From positions 3,844,001 through 3,908,000 of the forward strand of contig NZ_CP039252.1 in the NCBI RefSeq assembly GCF_004795855.1: DNA of 64,000 bases. The letters are read 5' to 3'. Within the stretch, counting starts at the first letter, position 1, and every line of letters begins with the position of its first letter. The DNA is from Hydrogenophaga sp. PAMC20947. Lineage in GTDB: Bacteria > Pseudomonadota > Gammaproteobacteria > Burkholderiales > Burkholderiaceae_C. The notes beneath the pieces are model-generated. The model was not told the origin of the DNA and did not search any database. It saw only the letters and a list, made by a program, of their open reading frames with translations. Of the stretch, positions 9,513 through 18,380 are shown one piece after another. Both the position numbers and the translations under genes were made by a program.

Positions 9513-10168
9513 ACGACGCCATTGACCCTGTCTTGATGGCGCCTCAGCGCGCGCAGCGCTCGCGCTGGAGCCGCGTCTGGGATCAGCTTTCGATTTACCT
9601 GCCGGTGGCGCTGATGGCGATGCTGGCGCTGGCTTCCTATCTGTTGTTGCGCGCCACGCCTTTGCCCTTGGAACCCGAGCCAGAGCGGGTGCTGTCGCAC
9701 GAGCCCGACTATTTCATGAAGCGCTTTTCGGTCAAGGTGTTTTCGCCCACGGGCACATTGCACTCCGAGCTTTATGGAGCGGCCGCACAGCACCACCCCG
9801 ACACCGACATCTTGGTGGTGGAGTCCGCACGAATCCGGTCTTACAGCATCAACGGCACCCTCTCCACGGCGACCGCCAACCAGATCACCACCAACGGTGA
9901 GGGCACAGAATTTGTGCTTGAAGGTGATGCGGTCGTGGTCCGCCAGGCAGGCGTCACCCCAACGGGGCAGCGCCTGTCGCGGCTGGAATTCTATGGGGAC
10001 TACCTCAAGGTCAACACGGCGCCTGAACGCATCGTGTCCGACAAGCCGGTGTTGTTGATGCGCGACCGAAACAAGATGACTGGCGACACCCTGGATTACC
10101 ATGGCGAGACCCGTGTCATAGAACTGGATGGCCGCGTGCAGGCCAAGCTGGTTTCCCGCCTGCCATGA
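9509..10168 (+). CDS. lptC: LPS export system protein LptC
   Basis: A 219-residue protein with one N-terminal membrane anchor (about residues 30-50, LPVALMAMLALASYLLL) and a periplasmic beta-jellyroll domain. It fits LptC, which passes lipopolysaccharide from LptB2FG to LptA. The start is GTG inside the kdsC stop. The assignment depends on fold-like pattern, length and context, as LptC is poorly conserved. The expected lptA and lptB do not follow; a short-chain dehydrogenase gene begins 13 bp downstream. Confidence 0.88.
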   Translation: MNDAIDPVLMAPQRAQRSRWSRVWDQLSIYLPVALMAMLALASYLLLRATPLPLEPEPERVLSHEPDYFMKRFSVKVFSPTGTLHSELYGAAAQHHPDTDILVVESARIRSYSINGTLSTATANQITTNGEGTEFVLEGDAVVVRQAGVTPTGQRLSRLEFYGDYLKVNTAPERIVSDKPVLLMRDRNKMTGDTLDYHGETRVIELDGRVQAKLVSRLP

Positions 10169-10181
10169 CACCCGTTTGCCC

Positions 10182-10982
10182 ATGAACTCAGCCGCCTCCT
10201 GCCCCCTGCCGTTGGTCTTCATCACCGGGGCTTCCAGCGGCATTGGCCAAGCCTTGGCCTTGCGTTACGCGCAGGCCGGGTACCGCTTGGCGCTGGTGGC
10301 CAGGCGCACCGCCGAGCTGCAGGCCTGGGTGCAGGCTCAAGGGTGGGACGACGAGCGTTGTGCCGTGTACCACGCTGATGTGGCCGAGATACACAGCATC
10401 GTCGCTGCCGGGCAAGCCTGCACCGCTCAGCAAGGGTTGCCCGATGTGGTGATCGCCAACGCGGGCATCAGCGTGGGCATGGACACAGCCGAACGAGACG
10501 ATCTGGATGTATTGGCCAGGACCCTGGCCACCAACAACACCGGCCTGGCCGCTACCTTTCACCCGTTTGTCGCGGCCATGACGGCCCGCGGCAGTGGCAC
10601 GCTGGTGGGGATCGCCAGCGTGGCCGGGATTCGCGGGCTGCCTGGACATGGCGCTTATTGCGCCAGCAAGGCAGCGGTTGTGGCCTATTGCGAGAGCCTG
10701 CGCGGCGAGCTGAGCCACAGCGGGGTGAAGGTGGTCACCTTGTTGCCGGGGTATGTGGACACCCCGCTGACCCGCGAAAACCGGTATTCCATGCCCTTTT
10801 TGCTGAGCGCGTCGGCCTTTGCAGATCGGGCCTTTGCGGCCATTTTGGCGCAGACCAGCTACCGCGTGATCCCCTGGCAGATGGGTGTGGTCGCCAAGTT
10901 GCTGCGCCTGTTACCCAATGCGTTGTTTGACCGCGTGCTCGCTGGGCGGGCGCGCAAGCACCGGAGCGGGCAAGGCCGCTGA
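10182..10982 (+). CDS. Short-chain dehydrogenase/reductase (SDR)
   Basis: A 266-residue classical SDR. The dinucleotide-binding motif is TGASSGIG near the N-terminus. NAGI follows, and the catalytic Ser and YxxxK are seen in IASVAGIRGLPGHGAYCASK. The substrate cannot be told from sequence. I chose ATG 10182, which places the glycine motif about 15 residues in; an earlier start at 10128 would run into lptC. The 13-bp gap from lptC indicates one operon, so a role in envelope lipid or sugar metabolism is possible but is only inference. Confidence 0.9.
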   Translation: MNSAASCPLPLVFITGASSGIGQALALRYAQAGYRLALVARRTAELQAWVQAQGWDDERCAVYHADVAEIHSIVAAGQACTAQQGLPDVVIANAGISVGMDTAERDDLDVLARTLATNNTGLAATFHPFVAAMTARGSGTLVGIASVAGIRGLPGHGAYCASKAAVVAYCESLRGELSHSGVKVVTLLPGYVDTPLTRENRYSMPFLLSASAFADRAFAAILAQTSYRVIPWQMGVVAKLLRLLPNALFDRVLAGRARKHRSGQGR

Positions 10983-11025
10983 GCCCGCACGGTTGGGGCC
11001 AGGGTAGGGCACAATCGCGCTCGCC

Positions 11026-11985
11026 ATGATTGATGTTGTTGTCCTCTTTTTCCTCTTGGGTGTGTTCGCACGCCTGGTCAAGAGCGACCTGCGTCTGCCA
11101 GAGCCCCTGTACGAAACGCTCTCCATCTACCTCTTGCTGGCCATCGGTCTGAAGGGTGGCATTGAGCTCAGCAAGCAGCCGATACTCGAGCTGCTGCCCC
11201 AGATGCTGGCCTGCATGGCGCTGGGTTTTGCGATTCCCTTGGTGCTCACGCCGGTGTTGCGCCTGATGGGCCTGTCGCGGGTGGACGCCGCGTCCATGGC
11301 CGCGCACTACGGTTCGGTGAGTGTGGTGACTTTTGCCGTTGCCAGCGCTTATCTGGCGGCCCAAGGCGTGCCCGCAGAATCGCACGCCGCCTTGTGGGTG
11401 GCGCTCATGGAGGCGCCGGGCATTGTGGCGGGCATCTTGCTGGCCCGCCTGGGCGCACCAGCGCCTTCCGGGGGGAAAGCGCCTCGCGTCAACTGGCCGG
11501 AGCTGGCGCACGACGTGTTCCTGGGCAAATCGGTGTTGTTGCTCGCCGGCGGTCTGCTCATCGGGGCTGCCATGGGCGAAGCCGGGACTGCGCCCATTGC
11601 CCCCGTTTTCCTTGTGCCTTTCAAAGGTTTGCTGGCGCTGTTTCTGCTGGAGCTTGGCCTGGTGGCCGGTGGGCGTCTGGGTGAGTTGCGCCGCTACGGT
11701 GTTCGCATCGTGGGCTTTGCGCTGGTGGCACCCCCCATCTTGGCGATGGCCGGCGCCTTGACTGGCTGGGCTTTGGGGCTTTCGCTGGGCGGCGTGACCA
11801 TTCTGGCCACGCTGGCCGCCAGTGCCAGCTACATCGCAGCGCCCACCGCCATGCGCATGGCAGTTCCGGAGGCCAATGCCGCGCTGTCGATCACAGCGGC
11901 GCTGGGTGTGACCTTCCCATTCAATATTGTGCTGGGTGTGCCGCTGTACCTTGAAATGGCCCGCTGGCTTGTCCCCGGAGGCTGA
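11026..11985 (+). CDS. sbtA: SbtA-like sodium-dependent bicarbonate transporter
   Basis: A 319-residue integral membrane protein with about ten hydrophobic segments in two similar halves. The start MIDVVVLFFLLGVFARL and the segment IGLKGGIELS match the SBT family, whose characterised cyanobacterial member takes up bicarbonate with sodium. The length is shorter than cyanobacterial SbtA (about 370), lacking most of the central cytoplasmic loop, as in many proteobacterial members. The next gene, 5 bp downstream, encodes a PII-like protein, matching the known SbtA-SbtB pairing. Substrate is inferred from family, not shown. Confidence 0.82.
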   Translation: MIDVVVLFFLLGVFARLVKSDLRLPEPLYETLSIYLLLAIGLKGGIELSKQPILELLPQMLACMALGFAIPLVLTPVLRLMGLSRVDAASMAAHYGSVSVVTFAVASAYLAAQGVPAESHAALWVALMEAPGIVAGILLARLGAPAPSGGKAPRVNWPELAHDVFLGKSVLLLAGGLLIGAAMGEAGTAPIAPVFLVPFKGLLALFLLELGLVAGGRLGELRRYGVRIVGFALVAPPILAMAGALTGWALGLSLGGVTILATLAASASYIAAPTAMRMAVPEANAALSITAALGVTFPFNIVLGVPLYLEMARWLVPGG

Positions 11986-11990
11986 ACGCC

Positions 11991-12293
11991 ATGGAAAAAC
12001 ACGCCCGTACCCTGCTCGTTCTGATCACCGAATCAGCCTTGGAGAAGCACCTGATCACCGACAGCCAGCGCCTGGGCGCTCAAGGCTACACCGTACACGA
12101 TGTTCGAGGCGGCAGCCGCCTGAGCACGCGCGAAGCCCTGTGGGAAGCTGATCGCAGCATTGAATTGAAGTTGATTTGCACACCGGAAGTGGCCGACGCG
12201 ATTGCGACCCATGTGATGGCGACTTACACCCCGCACTACAGCCTCACGCTGTATTTTGCCGACGTTGACGTCTTGCGCCCCGAAAAGTTCTGA
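11991..12293 (+). CDS. sbtB: SbtB-like PII-family regulatory protein
   Basis: A 100-residue PII-superfamily protein immediately downstream of the transporter gene. The predicted beta-alpha-beta pattern includes LLVLITESALEKHL at the N-terminus and a T-loop-like region GGSRLSTREALWEADRS. In characterised systems SbtB forms trimers, binds adenyl nucleotides and controls SbtA. The C-terminal redox-type Cys motif (CGPxGC) of some cyanobacterial SbtB proteins is absent: the protein ends shortly after the last strand and has one Cys. It is not a GlnB/GlnK protein, because the uridylylation-site Tyr context is missing. Confidence 0.78.
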   Translation: MEKHARTLLVLITESALEKHLITDSQRLGAQGYTVHDVRGGSRLSTREALWEADRSIELKLICTPEVADAIATHVMATYTPHYSLTLYFADVDVLRPEKF

Positions 12294-12515
12294 GGGGTGG
12301 CCGGGGGAGGCTCCAGCTGCGTACCGCGCCTAGCGCATGGTCTTTTGGAGGCCGAACCCATGTGGGTCACGGGTTTTGGACGATTCACTTCGTTGTGAAT
12401 TCAGGTCAAACGTCCATGAGCCCTGGATTTCGCGCCTCGCGCCCCATCCCGCAAAGTCCACGCCGCGCACGGCGCGGTTGTGCAGGCAGAGCTTCCCTGG
12501 CGTGAAGCGGGCAAG

Positions 12516-12550
12516 AAAAAACCCCCTGAGCACTGAGCCGAGGGGGCTTT
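12516..12550 (-). terminator. Rho-independent terminator of the RRM protein gene
   Basis: Read on the minus strand, a CCCCCT / AGGGGG stem is followed by a run of six Ts (plus-strand poly-A at 12515-12521). It sits about 35 bp beyond the stop of the RNA-binding protein gene. Confidence 0.8.
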
Positions 12551-12584
12551 GCAGGATCGGGCTCAAGGCCCGATCAGGCTGGGA

Positions 12585-13031
12585 TCAGTAGCCGCCGCGG
12601 CCACCACCACCACCGCCGCCGAAGCCGCCGCCACCGCCGCCGCCGTCACGACGGCCGCCGCCGCCGTAGGGGCTGCGGAAACCGCCGCCTTCGCCACCAC
12701 CACCGCCGCCGCCGCCGCCAAAGCCGCCACCACCGCCACCACCACGTGGGCCGCCGAAGCCGCCGGTACGTGGAGGACGTGCTTCCATTGGACGGGCTTC
12801 GTTCACCACGAGGCTACGGCCGCCCAGGGACTGGCCGTTCATGCCTTCGATGGCTGCCTGAGCTTCTGCGTCGTTGCCCATTTCCACAAAGCCGAAGCCT
12901 TTGGAGCGGCCGGTGTCGCGTTCCATCATGACTTTGGCGCTGCTAACAGAACCAAATTCGCTGAAAGACTGTTGCAGGTCTTCGTCGCGCACGGTGTAGG
13001 GCAGGTTGCCCACGTACAGTTTGTTGCCCAT
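12585..13031 (-). CDS. Glycine-rich RNA-binding protein (single RRM)
   Basis: A 148-residue protein with one RNA recognition motif at residues about 2-80 and a C-terminal tail of nearly pure Gly with some Arg, Tyr and Phe. RNP2 is LYVGNLPY and RNP1 is KGFGFVEM, both intact with the aromatic RNA-contact residues. Such proteins are common in betaproteobacteria and cyanobacteria and are often cold-inducible; a role as an RNA chaperone is inferred. I chose ATG 13031 because RNP2 begins three residues later; the frame is open further upstream but without conserved sequence. The GGN-repeat DNA of the tail is prone to slippage. A clear terminator follows. Confidence 0.93.
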   Translation of the reverse strand: MGNKLYVGNLPYTVRDEDLQQSFSEFGSVSSAKVMMERDTGRSKGFGFVEMGNDAEAQAAIEGMNGQSLGGRSLVVNEARPMEARPPRTGGFGGPRGGGGGGGFGGGGGGGGGEGGGFRSPYGGGGRRDGGGGGGGFGGGGGGGRGGY

Positions 13032-13337
13032 GATTGGGACTCCTAAAATACAAGAGAAAATTAGCGATGGAGCCCCGTTAGCAAACAAACCTGTAGCACG
13101 CGAAACATACCGATCACTCGTCAAGCGAGATTTTCAGACTCTCGCCGCGAGATTATGCTCCCAAAGCCGCATGGGCAGTGACTTTTTTGTGGAGATGCCC
13201 TGTTGTTGTTTACCCGGATGTGCATTTACAACACCCCATTTCTCGCTCTTTTTCAGGCCTATTGAGAGGGATTCAGCCTGGTTCTGGGGCGCCGGACGGC
13301 GGTCAGGTCGGACGTGGCGTTGGGTGGCGCTTCAATC

Positions 13338-13343
13338 TATACT
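13338..13343 (+). promoter_or_regulatory. Possible -10 element of the metX leader
   Basis: TATACT lies 7 bp before the first base of the SAM-II aptamer, which is where a -10 box would have to be if transcription starts at the aptamer. I see no good -35 element. Confidence 0.4.
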
Positions 13344-13349
13344 GCAGGT

Positions 13350-13402
13350 CAGCGCCGATTTGTCCGGATTGCGGGCGCTTTATAAGTACCGCTAAAGGGG
13401 GG
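13350..13402 (+). promoter_or_regulatory. SAM-II riboswitch aptamer upstream of metX
   Basis: The stretch matches the SAM-II consensus as I remember it: stem AGCGCC (13351-13356) with GGCGCT (13374-13379), loop containing GATTTG and CCGGATTGC, then TATAA, then GCTAAAGGGG. The 3' segment CCGC (13389-13392) can pair with GCGG in the loop to form the pseudoknot. SAM-II binds S-adenosylmethionine and lowers expression of methionine genes, so it fits the downstream metX. In textbook SAM-II leaders the 3' end of the aptamer contains the ribosome binding site. Here the metX start is 111 nt further on and a terminator stands in between. Confidence 0.85.
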
Positions 13403-13404
13403 AC

Positions 13405-13444
13405 TCCCGGTCTCGCACCTTGCGGCACCGGGATTTTGTTTTTT
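13405..13444 (+). terminator. Intrinsic terminator between SAM-II aptamer and metX
   Basis: TCCCGGT (13405-13411) and ACCGGGA (13427-13433) form a perfect 7-bp stem followed by TTTTGTTTTTT. It begins three bases after the aptamer, so it probably acts as the expression platform (premature termination when SAM is high), although I could not identify a convincing antiterminator. Confidence 0.75.
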
Positions 13445-13513
13445 GGGCCATGGGCCTGTGGGTGTGGCGAGGCGCCACGTGCACAGGTTCCGCCAGCCTC
13501 GAGGTGATTCACC

Positions 13514-14686
13514 GTGATTGTCACGCCCCAAACCCATCGTTTCGATGACCCTTTGCCCTTGCGAAGCGGTGCCGTCCTGCCCGCCTATGAGCTGGTGATC
13601 GAGACCTGTGGCGAGCTCAATGCAGATCGCACCAATGCGGTGCTGGTGTGCCATGCCCTCAACGCCTCTCACCATGTGGCAGGTCTGCACGCCGATGCCA
13701 GCGGTCAACCGATACCCCGCAGTGAAGGCTGGTGGGACAACATGATCGGACCGGGCAAGTCGCTGGACACGAACCGATTTTTTGTCATTGCGGTGAACAA
13801 CCTGGGTTCCTGCTTCGGCTCGACGGGCCCGACCCACACCAATCCCGCCACCGGTCAACCCTGGGGGGCGGATTTCCCGGTGGTCACGGTGGAGGACTGG
13901 GTGGATGCGCAGGCCCGCTTGCTTGATGTGATGGGCATTCAGACGCTGGCCGCGGTGATGGGGGGCAGTCTGGGTGGCATGCAAACCCTGAGCTGGACCC
14001 TGCAATACCCGGATCGGGTGCGTCACGCCGTGGTGGTGGCCAGCGCGCCCAACCTCACCGCAGAGAACATCGCTTTCAACGAGGTGGCGCGGCGAGCCAT
14101 CGTGACCGACCCCGATTTTCACGGCGGCCACTATTTGCGCGAGGGCACGCTGCCCCGGCGCGGCTTGCGGATCGCCCGGATGATCGGGCACATCACCTAC
14201 CTGAGTGATGACGTGATGAACGAAAAATTTGGACGCAGCCTGCGACCTGCCGACAACGAGAATCCCGCGGCGGTGGCCGAGCTGGCTTACCGGTACACCA
14301 CCCTGGACGTGGAATTCCAGATCGAGAGCTATTTGCGCTACCAGGGCGACAAATTCAGCGAATATTTCGATGCCAACACCTATTTGCTGATCACCCGGGC
14401 GCTGGATTATTTCGACCCGGCGCGGGAGCATGGCGGGCGCCTGAGTGCGGCCCTGGCCCGCGCGAAGGCGAAATTCCTGCTGATCAGTTTCACCACCGAT
14501 TGGCGCTTCTCGCCCGCGCGCAGCCGCGAAATCGTCAAGGCGTTGCTCGAAAACCGCCGTGACGTGAGCTATGCCGAGATCGACGCCCCCCACGGGCACG
14601 ATGCGTTTTTGCTGGACGACCCGCGGTATCTGCAAGCGGTGCGGGCCTATTTTGAAGAAACCGTGGCGCAAGAGGTGGCGGCATGA
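13514..14686 (+). CDS. metX: Homoserine O-acyltransferase (MetX)
   Basis: A 390-residue alpha/beta-hydrolase-fold enzyme that acylates homoserine, the first committed step of methionine synthesis. The family landmarks are CHALNASHH near the N-terminus, the nucleophile elbow [13 protein letters not shown] with its Ser, and the C-terminal [12 protein letters not shown] with the catalytic His. Whether acetyl- or succinyl-CoA is used cannot be settled by reading; many betaproteobacterial MetX enzymes use succinyl-CoA. The start is GTG 13514 with GAGGTG 7 bp upstream. It follows a SAM-II aptamer and terminator, and its stop overlaps the metW start (ATGA). Confidence 0.95.
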   Translation: MIVTPQTHRFDDPLPLRSGAVLPAYELVIETCGELNADRTNAVLVCHALNASHHVAGLHADASGQPIPRSEGWWDNMIGPGKSLDTNRFFVIAVNNLGSCFGSTGPTHTNPATGQPWGADFPVVTVEDWVDAQARLLDVMGIQTLAAVMGGSLGGMQTLSWTLQYPDRVRHAVVVASAPNLTAENIAFNEVARRAIVTDPDFHGGHYLREGTLPRRGLRIARMIGHITYLSDDVMNEKFGRSLRPADNENPAAVAELAYRYTTLDVEFQIESYLRYQGDKFSEYFDANTYLLITRALDYFDPAREHGGRLSAALARAKAKFLLISFTTDWRFSPARSREIVKALLENRRDVSYAEIDAPHGHDAFLLDDPRYLQAVRAYFEETVAQEVAA

Positions 14687-15264
14687 GCGATCTGCAGGTG
14701 ATCGAGAGCATTGCGCGCCTGGTGCCAAAGGGATCCCGGGTGCTGGACCTGGGCTGTGGGGACGGAGCCTTGATGGCCCACCTTCAGACGCATCGCGCCT
14801 GCATTGGCTACGGTGTGGAGATCGACGACGCCAAGGTGCTGGCCTGCATCCAGCGCGGCGTCAACGTCTTGCAGCTCAACCTGGAGGATGGTTTGGCGGC
14901 GTTTGAGGACAGCTCGTTTGATGTGGTCTTGCAGATCGACACACTGCAACACCTGCGCAACGCCGAGACCATGCTGCGGGAAACCGCCCGTGTGGGGCGC
15001 AGCGGCGTGGTGGCGTTCCCGAATTTCGCGCATTGGCCCAACAGGCTCGATGTGCTGCGGGGCCGCATGCCGGTGACGAAACGGTTGCCCTATCAGTGGT
15101 TTGACACGCCCAACATCCGGGTCGGTACCTATGCCGACTTCGAAGTGCTCGCGCGCAGCTGTGGCCTGCGCATCACGGACAGCTTCGGGTTGCACGAGGG
15201 CCAGGAAGTGCGTGCGCTGCCCAATCTGATGGCCAGCACTGCGGTTTTTCGCTTCACCCGCTGA
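14683..15264 (+). CDS. metW: Methionine biosynthesis protein MetW
   Basis: A 193-residue protein with a class I methyltransferase fold. The SAM-binding motif is [15 protein letters not shown] at about residues 20-34, and the family segment [19 protein letters not shown] is present. MetW is encoded with MetX in many proteobacteria and is reported to be needed for full MetX activity in some; its own reaction is uncertain. The ATG overlaps the metX stop, indicating coupling under the same riboswitch. Confidence 0.94.
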   Translation: MSDLQVIESIARLVPKGSRVLDLGCGDGALMAHLQTHRACIGYGVEIDDAKVLACIQRGVNVLQLNLEDGLAAFEDSSFDVVLQIDTLQHLRNAETMLRETARVGRSGVVAFPNFAHWPNRLDVLRGRMPVTKRLPYQWFDTPNIRVGTYADFEVLARSCGLRITDSFGLHEGQEVRALPNLMASTAVFRFTR

Positions 15265-15935
15265 TCCGGTAGCTGCCGGGCGCAACAAGGCTTTCATCTG
15301 GTCCGGCGGCCTCGCCAGTCGCCGAAGCGCTGGCGTGCGGCCCCACCCAGACTTCGAAGCTGCCAAGCCTGTCCTCACTTCAGGACCCTGAGTGCACAGG
15401 ACAGGTCGCTTGATCACCTGCCCTGGCACTGGGTTGCGCGCCTGCCTGCTTCGTGGGTTGTTCGAGCGGCGCCCGAATGGGATGAAAAAAATACGCCTGT
15501 CACAGACCACTCTGGTTCCCCACCGAGGTATGCAGGTCCTGGGAGTCGAACCGATGAAGGCAGGTCAACTGTGAAACCGAGTGGGCTTGCTTCGCAAGCT
15601 CGCCTGGCTCTTGGCGCCTTCACGCACAGTAGTTGATTGGCCATGTCTGGTGCTGCGGGGGGCGTTCCTGAGCTGGTCTTGCGCGTGAAACCCAACAGCC
15701 GCTCGGTGGCAAGGCGACCGGGAAGGCGAAATCACCAAGGGGCAAAAGCCGATCCACATGGACATCGAAAAATCGATGGACGAGGCTGTCACGGGCTTGA
15801 TCAAGTATCACCAATCAGCCCGACACCCGAGCGGCCACCGCGGCCACCATCAGACAAGTTGGCCGTTCTATGGCGGCCTCTGGCGCTTGTCCGGTCTGCG
15901 ATCAGAAGCGGGGCGATTCACCGTCGATTCCGGGC
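15265..15935. other. Intergenic stretch without recognisable gene
   Basis: About 670 bp between metW and the mcp1 promoter. Short open frames exist on both strands (for example 15637-15939 plus and 15565-15804 minus), but none has a protein I recognise, a good start or the codon pattern of the neighbours. I see no RNA gene or clear terminator. It may be a decayed gene or regulatory DNA. Confidence 0.4.
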
Positions 15936-15962
15936 TTAAGGACGGTGAGGCGCCGCCGATAC
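15936..15962 (+). promoter_or_regulatory. Sigma-28 (FliA)-like promoter of mcp1
   Basis: TTAAGGAC (15936-15943), 11 nt, then GCCGATAC (15955-15962). The sigma-28 consensus is TAAAGTTT-N11-GCCGATAA; the -10 differs at one position. It lies 84 bp before the mcp1 start. Confidence 0.7.
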
Positions 15963-16045
15963 TTTGTGAATTGAATCAATGAACCACGCTGTGGCAGGCT
16001 CAGCGTGGTCCATTCTTAACCCGATCCTGCATGGAAATTTTTGAC

Positions 16046-17605
16046 ATGTCATTCTTCAAGAGTTTGCGCATCGGCACCCGTCTCGGGGCAGGTTTTGCTC
16101 TGGTCATCGTCGCCGGCCTGGCTGTGGCCCTCATCGGGCGCAACTCTTTGACCAGCGTGGGCGACGACTTGCAGCTCCTCACCAACGACCGCGTCGTCAA
16201 AGTGGACCAGGTGCGTGACGTGCGCGACAACGTGTACGTCATTGCCAGCGCCATCCGAAACGTGGCCATGATCGAAGACGACACGTTGATGAACGCCGAG
16301 GTCACCCGCATTGAGCTGGCCCAGGCCGCCAACGCCAAGCTCTTCGAGGTCCTGCAGGTCACGATCACTTCGGGCGAAGGAAAGTCCCTTCTGGTTGCGA
16401 CGATGTCGGCCCGAAGTGCCTACAACTTGGCGCTTAAAAAAGCCATCGAGCTCGGCCGTTCCAACGACATGTCTGGCGCGCGCGACCATATCCTCAATGA
16501 ACTGGATGCGCCGCAAGCGGCCTACTTCAAGGCGCTTGAAGAGCTGGTGTTGCTCCAGGAAAAATTGATGGCCGACAGCAAGACAGAGACCATGCGAGAG
16601 GTGTCGACAGCCGGCACGTTGATGCTGGTGCTTGCGATCGCTGCAGCACTGGCCGGTGGTCTGATCGCCTGGTTGGTGGCGCGCAGTGTGACACGCCCTT
16701 TGGCGCGCGCGGTGGAAGTTACCGACCACATTGCCGAAGGCGACCTGAGTCAGCCCATCGAAGCGGACAGTCGAGACGAGGTGGGGCAACTGCTGCGGTC
16801 GCTGGCGCGCATGCAAGCCAGCCTGTCCAGGGTGGTCGGCACGGTACGCGGCAACGCCGGCAGTGTCGCCACCGCCAGCGCTCAAATCGAGCAGGGCAAT
16901 CAGGATCTGTCGAGTCGCACCGAGCAGCAGGCTTCTGCGCTGGAACAGACCTCGGCCTCTATGGAGGAGATGGGGACAACGGCCAGCCAAAACGCGGACA
17001 ACGCCCGTTCGGCAAACCAACTGGCCGCCTGTGCCAGTTCGGTCGCTGTCCAGGGCGGTGAAGTGGTGAGCCAGGTGGTGCAGACGATGAAAGCCATCAA
17101 CGACAGCAGCAAAAAGATCAGCGACATCATTGGCGTGATCGATGGCATTGCCTTCCAGACGAATATCCTGGCGCTCAATGCCGCGGTGGAGGCAGCCCGC
17201 GCCGGTGAACAAGGACGGGGCTTTGCCGTGGTGGCGGCCGAGGTGCGCAACCTAGCGCAACGCAGTGCCGAGGCTGCCAAGGAGATCAAGGGCTTGATCA
17301 GCGCCAGCGTTGAGCGTGTCGAGCAGGGCACGACCTTGGTGGACCGGGCCGGCAGCACCATGCAGGAAATCGTGAGCTCGATCCAACGAGTGAGCGACAT
17401 CGTTGGCGAAATCAGCAGCGCCAGCATGGAGCAGAACGCGGGGGTGAACCAGATCAGCCAGGCGGTGAGCCAGATGGATCAGGCCACCCAGCAAAATGCG
17501 GCGCTTGTGGAAGAGAGTGCAGCGGCTGCGGCCAGTTTGCGTCAGCAGGCGGAACAACTGGTGCAAGCCGTTTCGGTGTTTCGTCTGGGTGGCGCCCACG
17601 CCTGA
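16046..17605 (+). CDS. Methyl-accepting chemotaxis protein 1
   Basis: A 519-residue chemoreceptor: membrane segment about 10-30, periplasmic domain about 31-190 of four-helix-bundle type (ligand unknown), membrane segment about 191-213 ([18 protein letters not shown]), HAMP about 215-267, and a long coiled-coil signalling domain. The hairpin tip contains [20 protein letters not shown], the site for CheA and CheW. The sequence of its signalling domain is the most divergent of the seven here (for example [21 protein letters not shown] methylation helices rather than the shared version). It ends VFRLGGAHA and has no C-terminal pentapeptide. ATG 16046 fits other family N-termini; an ATG at 16031 is also possible. 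It has its own sigma-28-like promoter. Confidence 0.93.
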   Translation: MSFFKSLRIGTRLGAGFALVIVAGLAVALIGRNSLTSVGDDLQLLTNDRVVKVDQVRDVRDNVYVIASAIRNVAMIEDDTLMNAEVTRIELAQAANAKLFEVLQVTITSGEGKSLLVATMSARSAYNLALKKAIELGRSNDMSGARDHILNELDAPQAAYFKALEELVLLQEKLMADSKTETMREVSTAGTLMLVLAIAAALAGGLIAWLVARSVTRPLARAVEVTDHIAEGDLSQPIEADSRDEVGQLLRSLARMQASLSRVVGTVRGNAGSVATASAQIEQGNQDLSSRTEQQASALEQTSASMEEMGTTASQNADNARSANQLAACASSVAVQGGEVVSQVVQTMKAINDSSKKISDIIGVIDGIAFQTNILALNAAVEAARAGEQGRGFAVVAAEVRNLAQRSAEAAKEIKGLISASVERVEQGTTLVDRAGSTMQEIVSSIQRVSDIVGEISSASMEQNAGVNQISQAVSQMDQATQQNAALVEESAAAAASLRQQAEQLVQAVSVFRLGGAHA

Positions 17606-17711
17606 TCGAGCCCACACCCCTTTGAAGCTGGCGAGCACAACGGGGTGTTTCAACCCTTCACTGGCGGGTTCCGATGGAGCTTTTCCACTTGCAAAGCTTG
17701 TCTTTTTCCGC

Positions 17712-17738
17712 TTCAGGGACCCCCGTAACGGTCGATAG
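17712..17738 (+). promoter_or_regulatory. Sigma-28 (FliA)-like promoter of cheW1
   Basis: TTCAGGGA (17712-17719), 11 nt, GTCGATAG (17731-17738), 36 bp before the cheW1 start. The -10 is identical to that ahead of cheW2 and the spacing is exact; the -35 is the weaker half. Confidence 0.65.
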
Positions 17739-17774
17739 TCTCAAGACCCTCCGAGTTTAGAAGGCCAGCGAATC

Positions 17775-18296
17775 ATGGACATGCACAACCCCACCTCACT
17801 TCGTCAGGTCCGGCTTGCCCAAACGGCGGCTCCGGTGCCCTCGGCAGAATTTCTCACCTTCCGCTTGGGTGGCGAGGAGTACGGCATTGACATCCTGCGG
17901 GTGCAGGAGATCCGCTCGTACGAAGAGCCTACGCGCATCGCGAATGCGCCCAGCTTCATCAAGGGCGTGGTCAATCTGCGCGGGGTGATCGTGCCGGTGG
18001 TGGACTTGCGCATCAAGCTCAATTGCAGCTCGGTGGCCTATGACAGCTTCACCGTGGTGATCGTGCTCAACGTGCACGGTCGTGTGGTCGGCGCGGTGGT
18101 GGACTCGGTTTCTGATGTGCTGGAGCTCAGTCCGGATCAGATCAACGCGGCGCCCGAGATGAACACGGCCATGGACACGAGCTACATCACCGGCATTGCC
18201 AGCGTGGCAGAACGCATGCTCATCTTGATGGATATCGAGGCGCTCATGTCTTCTGCCGACATGGGGTTGATGGACGTCTCTCCCCCCTTGAATTGA
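17775..18296 (+). CDS. cheW: Chemotaxis coupling protein CheW (copy 1)
   Basis: A 173-residue CheW, which links MCPs to the CheA kinase. The folded domain starts at [22 protein letters not shown] (about residue 25) and shows the typical [13 protein letters not shown] and ILMDIEALM. The first 24 residues are variable and probably flexible. Bases 17866-18154 are identical to cheW2, which lies 4041 bp downstream, including third codon positions; only the N-terminal tail and the last codons differ. A sigma-28-like promoter precedes it and mcp2 follows after 84 bp. No cheA is in the window. Confidence 0.97.
   Translation: MDMHNPTSLRQVRLAQTAAPVPSAEFLTFRLGGEEYGIDILRVQEIRSYEEPTRIANAPSFIKGVVNLRGVIVPVVDLRIKLNCSSVAYDSFTVVIVLNVHGRVVGAVVDSVSDVLELSPDQINAAPEMNTAMDTSYITGIASVAERMLILMDIEALMSSADMGLMDVSPPLN
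17866..18154 (+). repeat. Direct repeat shared by cheW1 and cheW2, copy 1
   Basis: 289 bp that appear identical by eye to 21907-22195. The next base (18155, C) differs from the second copy (T). Confidence 0.9.
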
Positions 18297-18380
18297 TGCC
18301 CTGCCGGTTTATGCAACAGCAGCCTTGCAGTTGAGTGGCCATTTCCCCCGGATCTTTTTCTTGTCTTCTGAGTTTTCATA

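Noticed and set aside
12386..12401. Hairpin TTCAC-TTCGTT-GTGAA after sbtB, considered as a terminator
   Set aside because: Only a 5-bp stem and no T-run follows; the region 12294-12510 otherwise shows nothing I can assign.
12549..13046. 165-codon plus-strand frame rich in Ala and Thr
   Set aside because: Opposite the Gly-rich RRM gene; an Ala/Thr-rich product is expected when GGN repeats are read in reverse.
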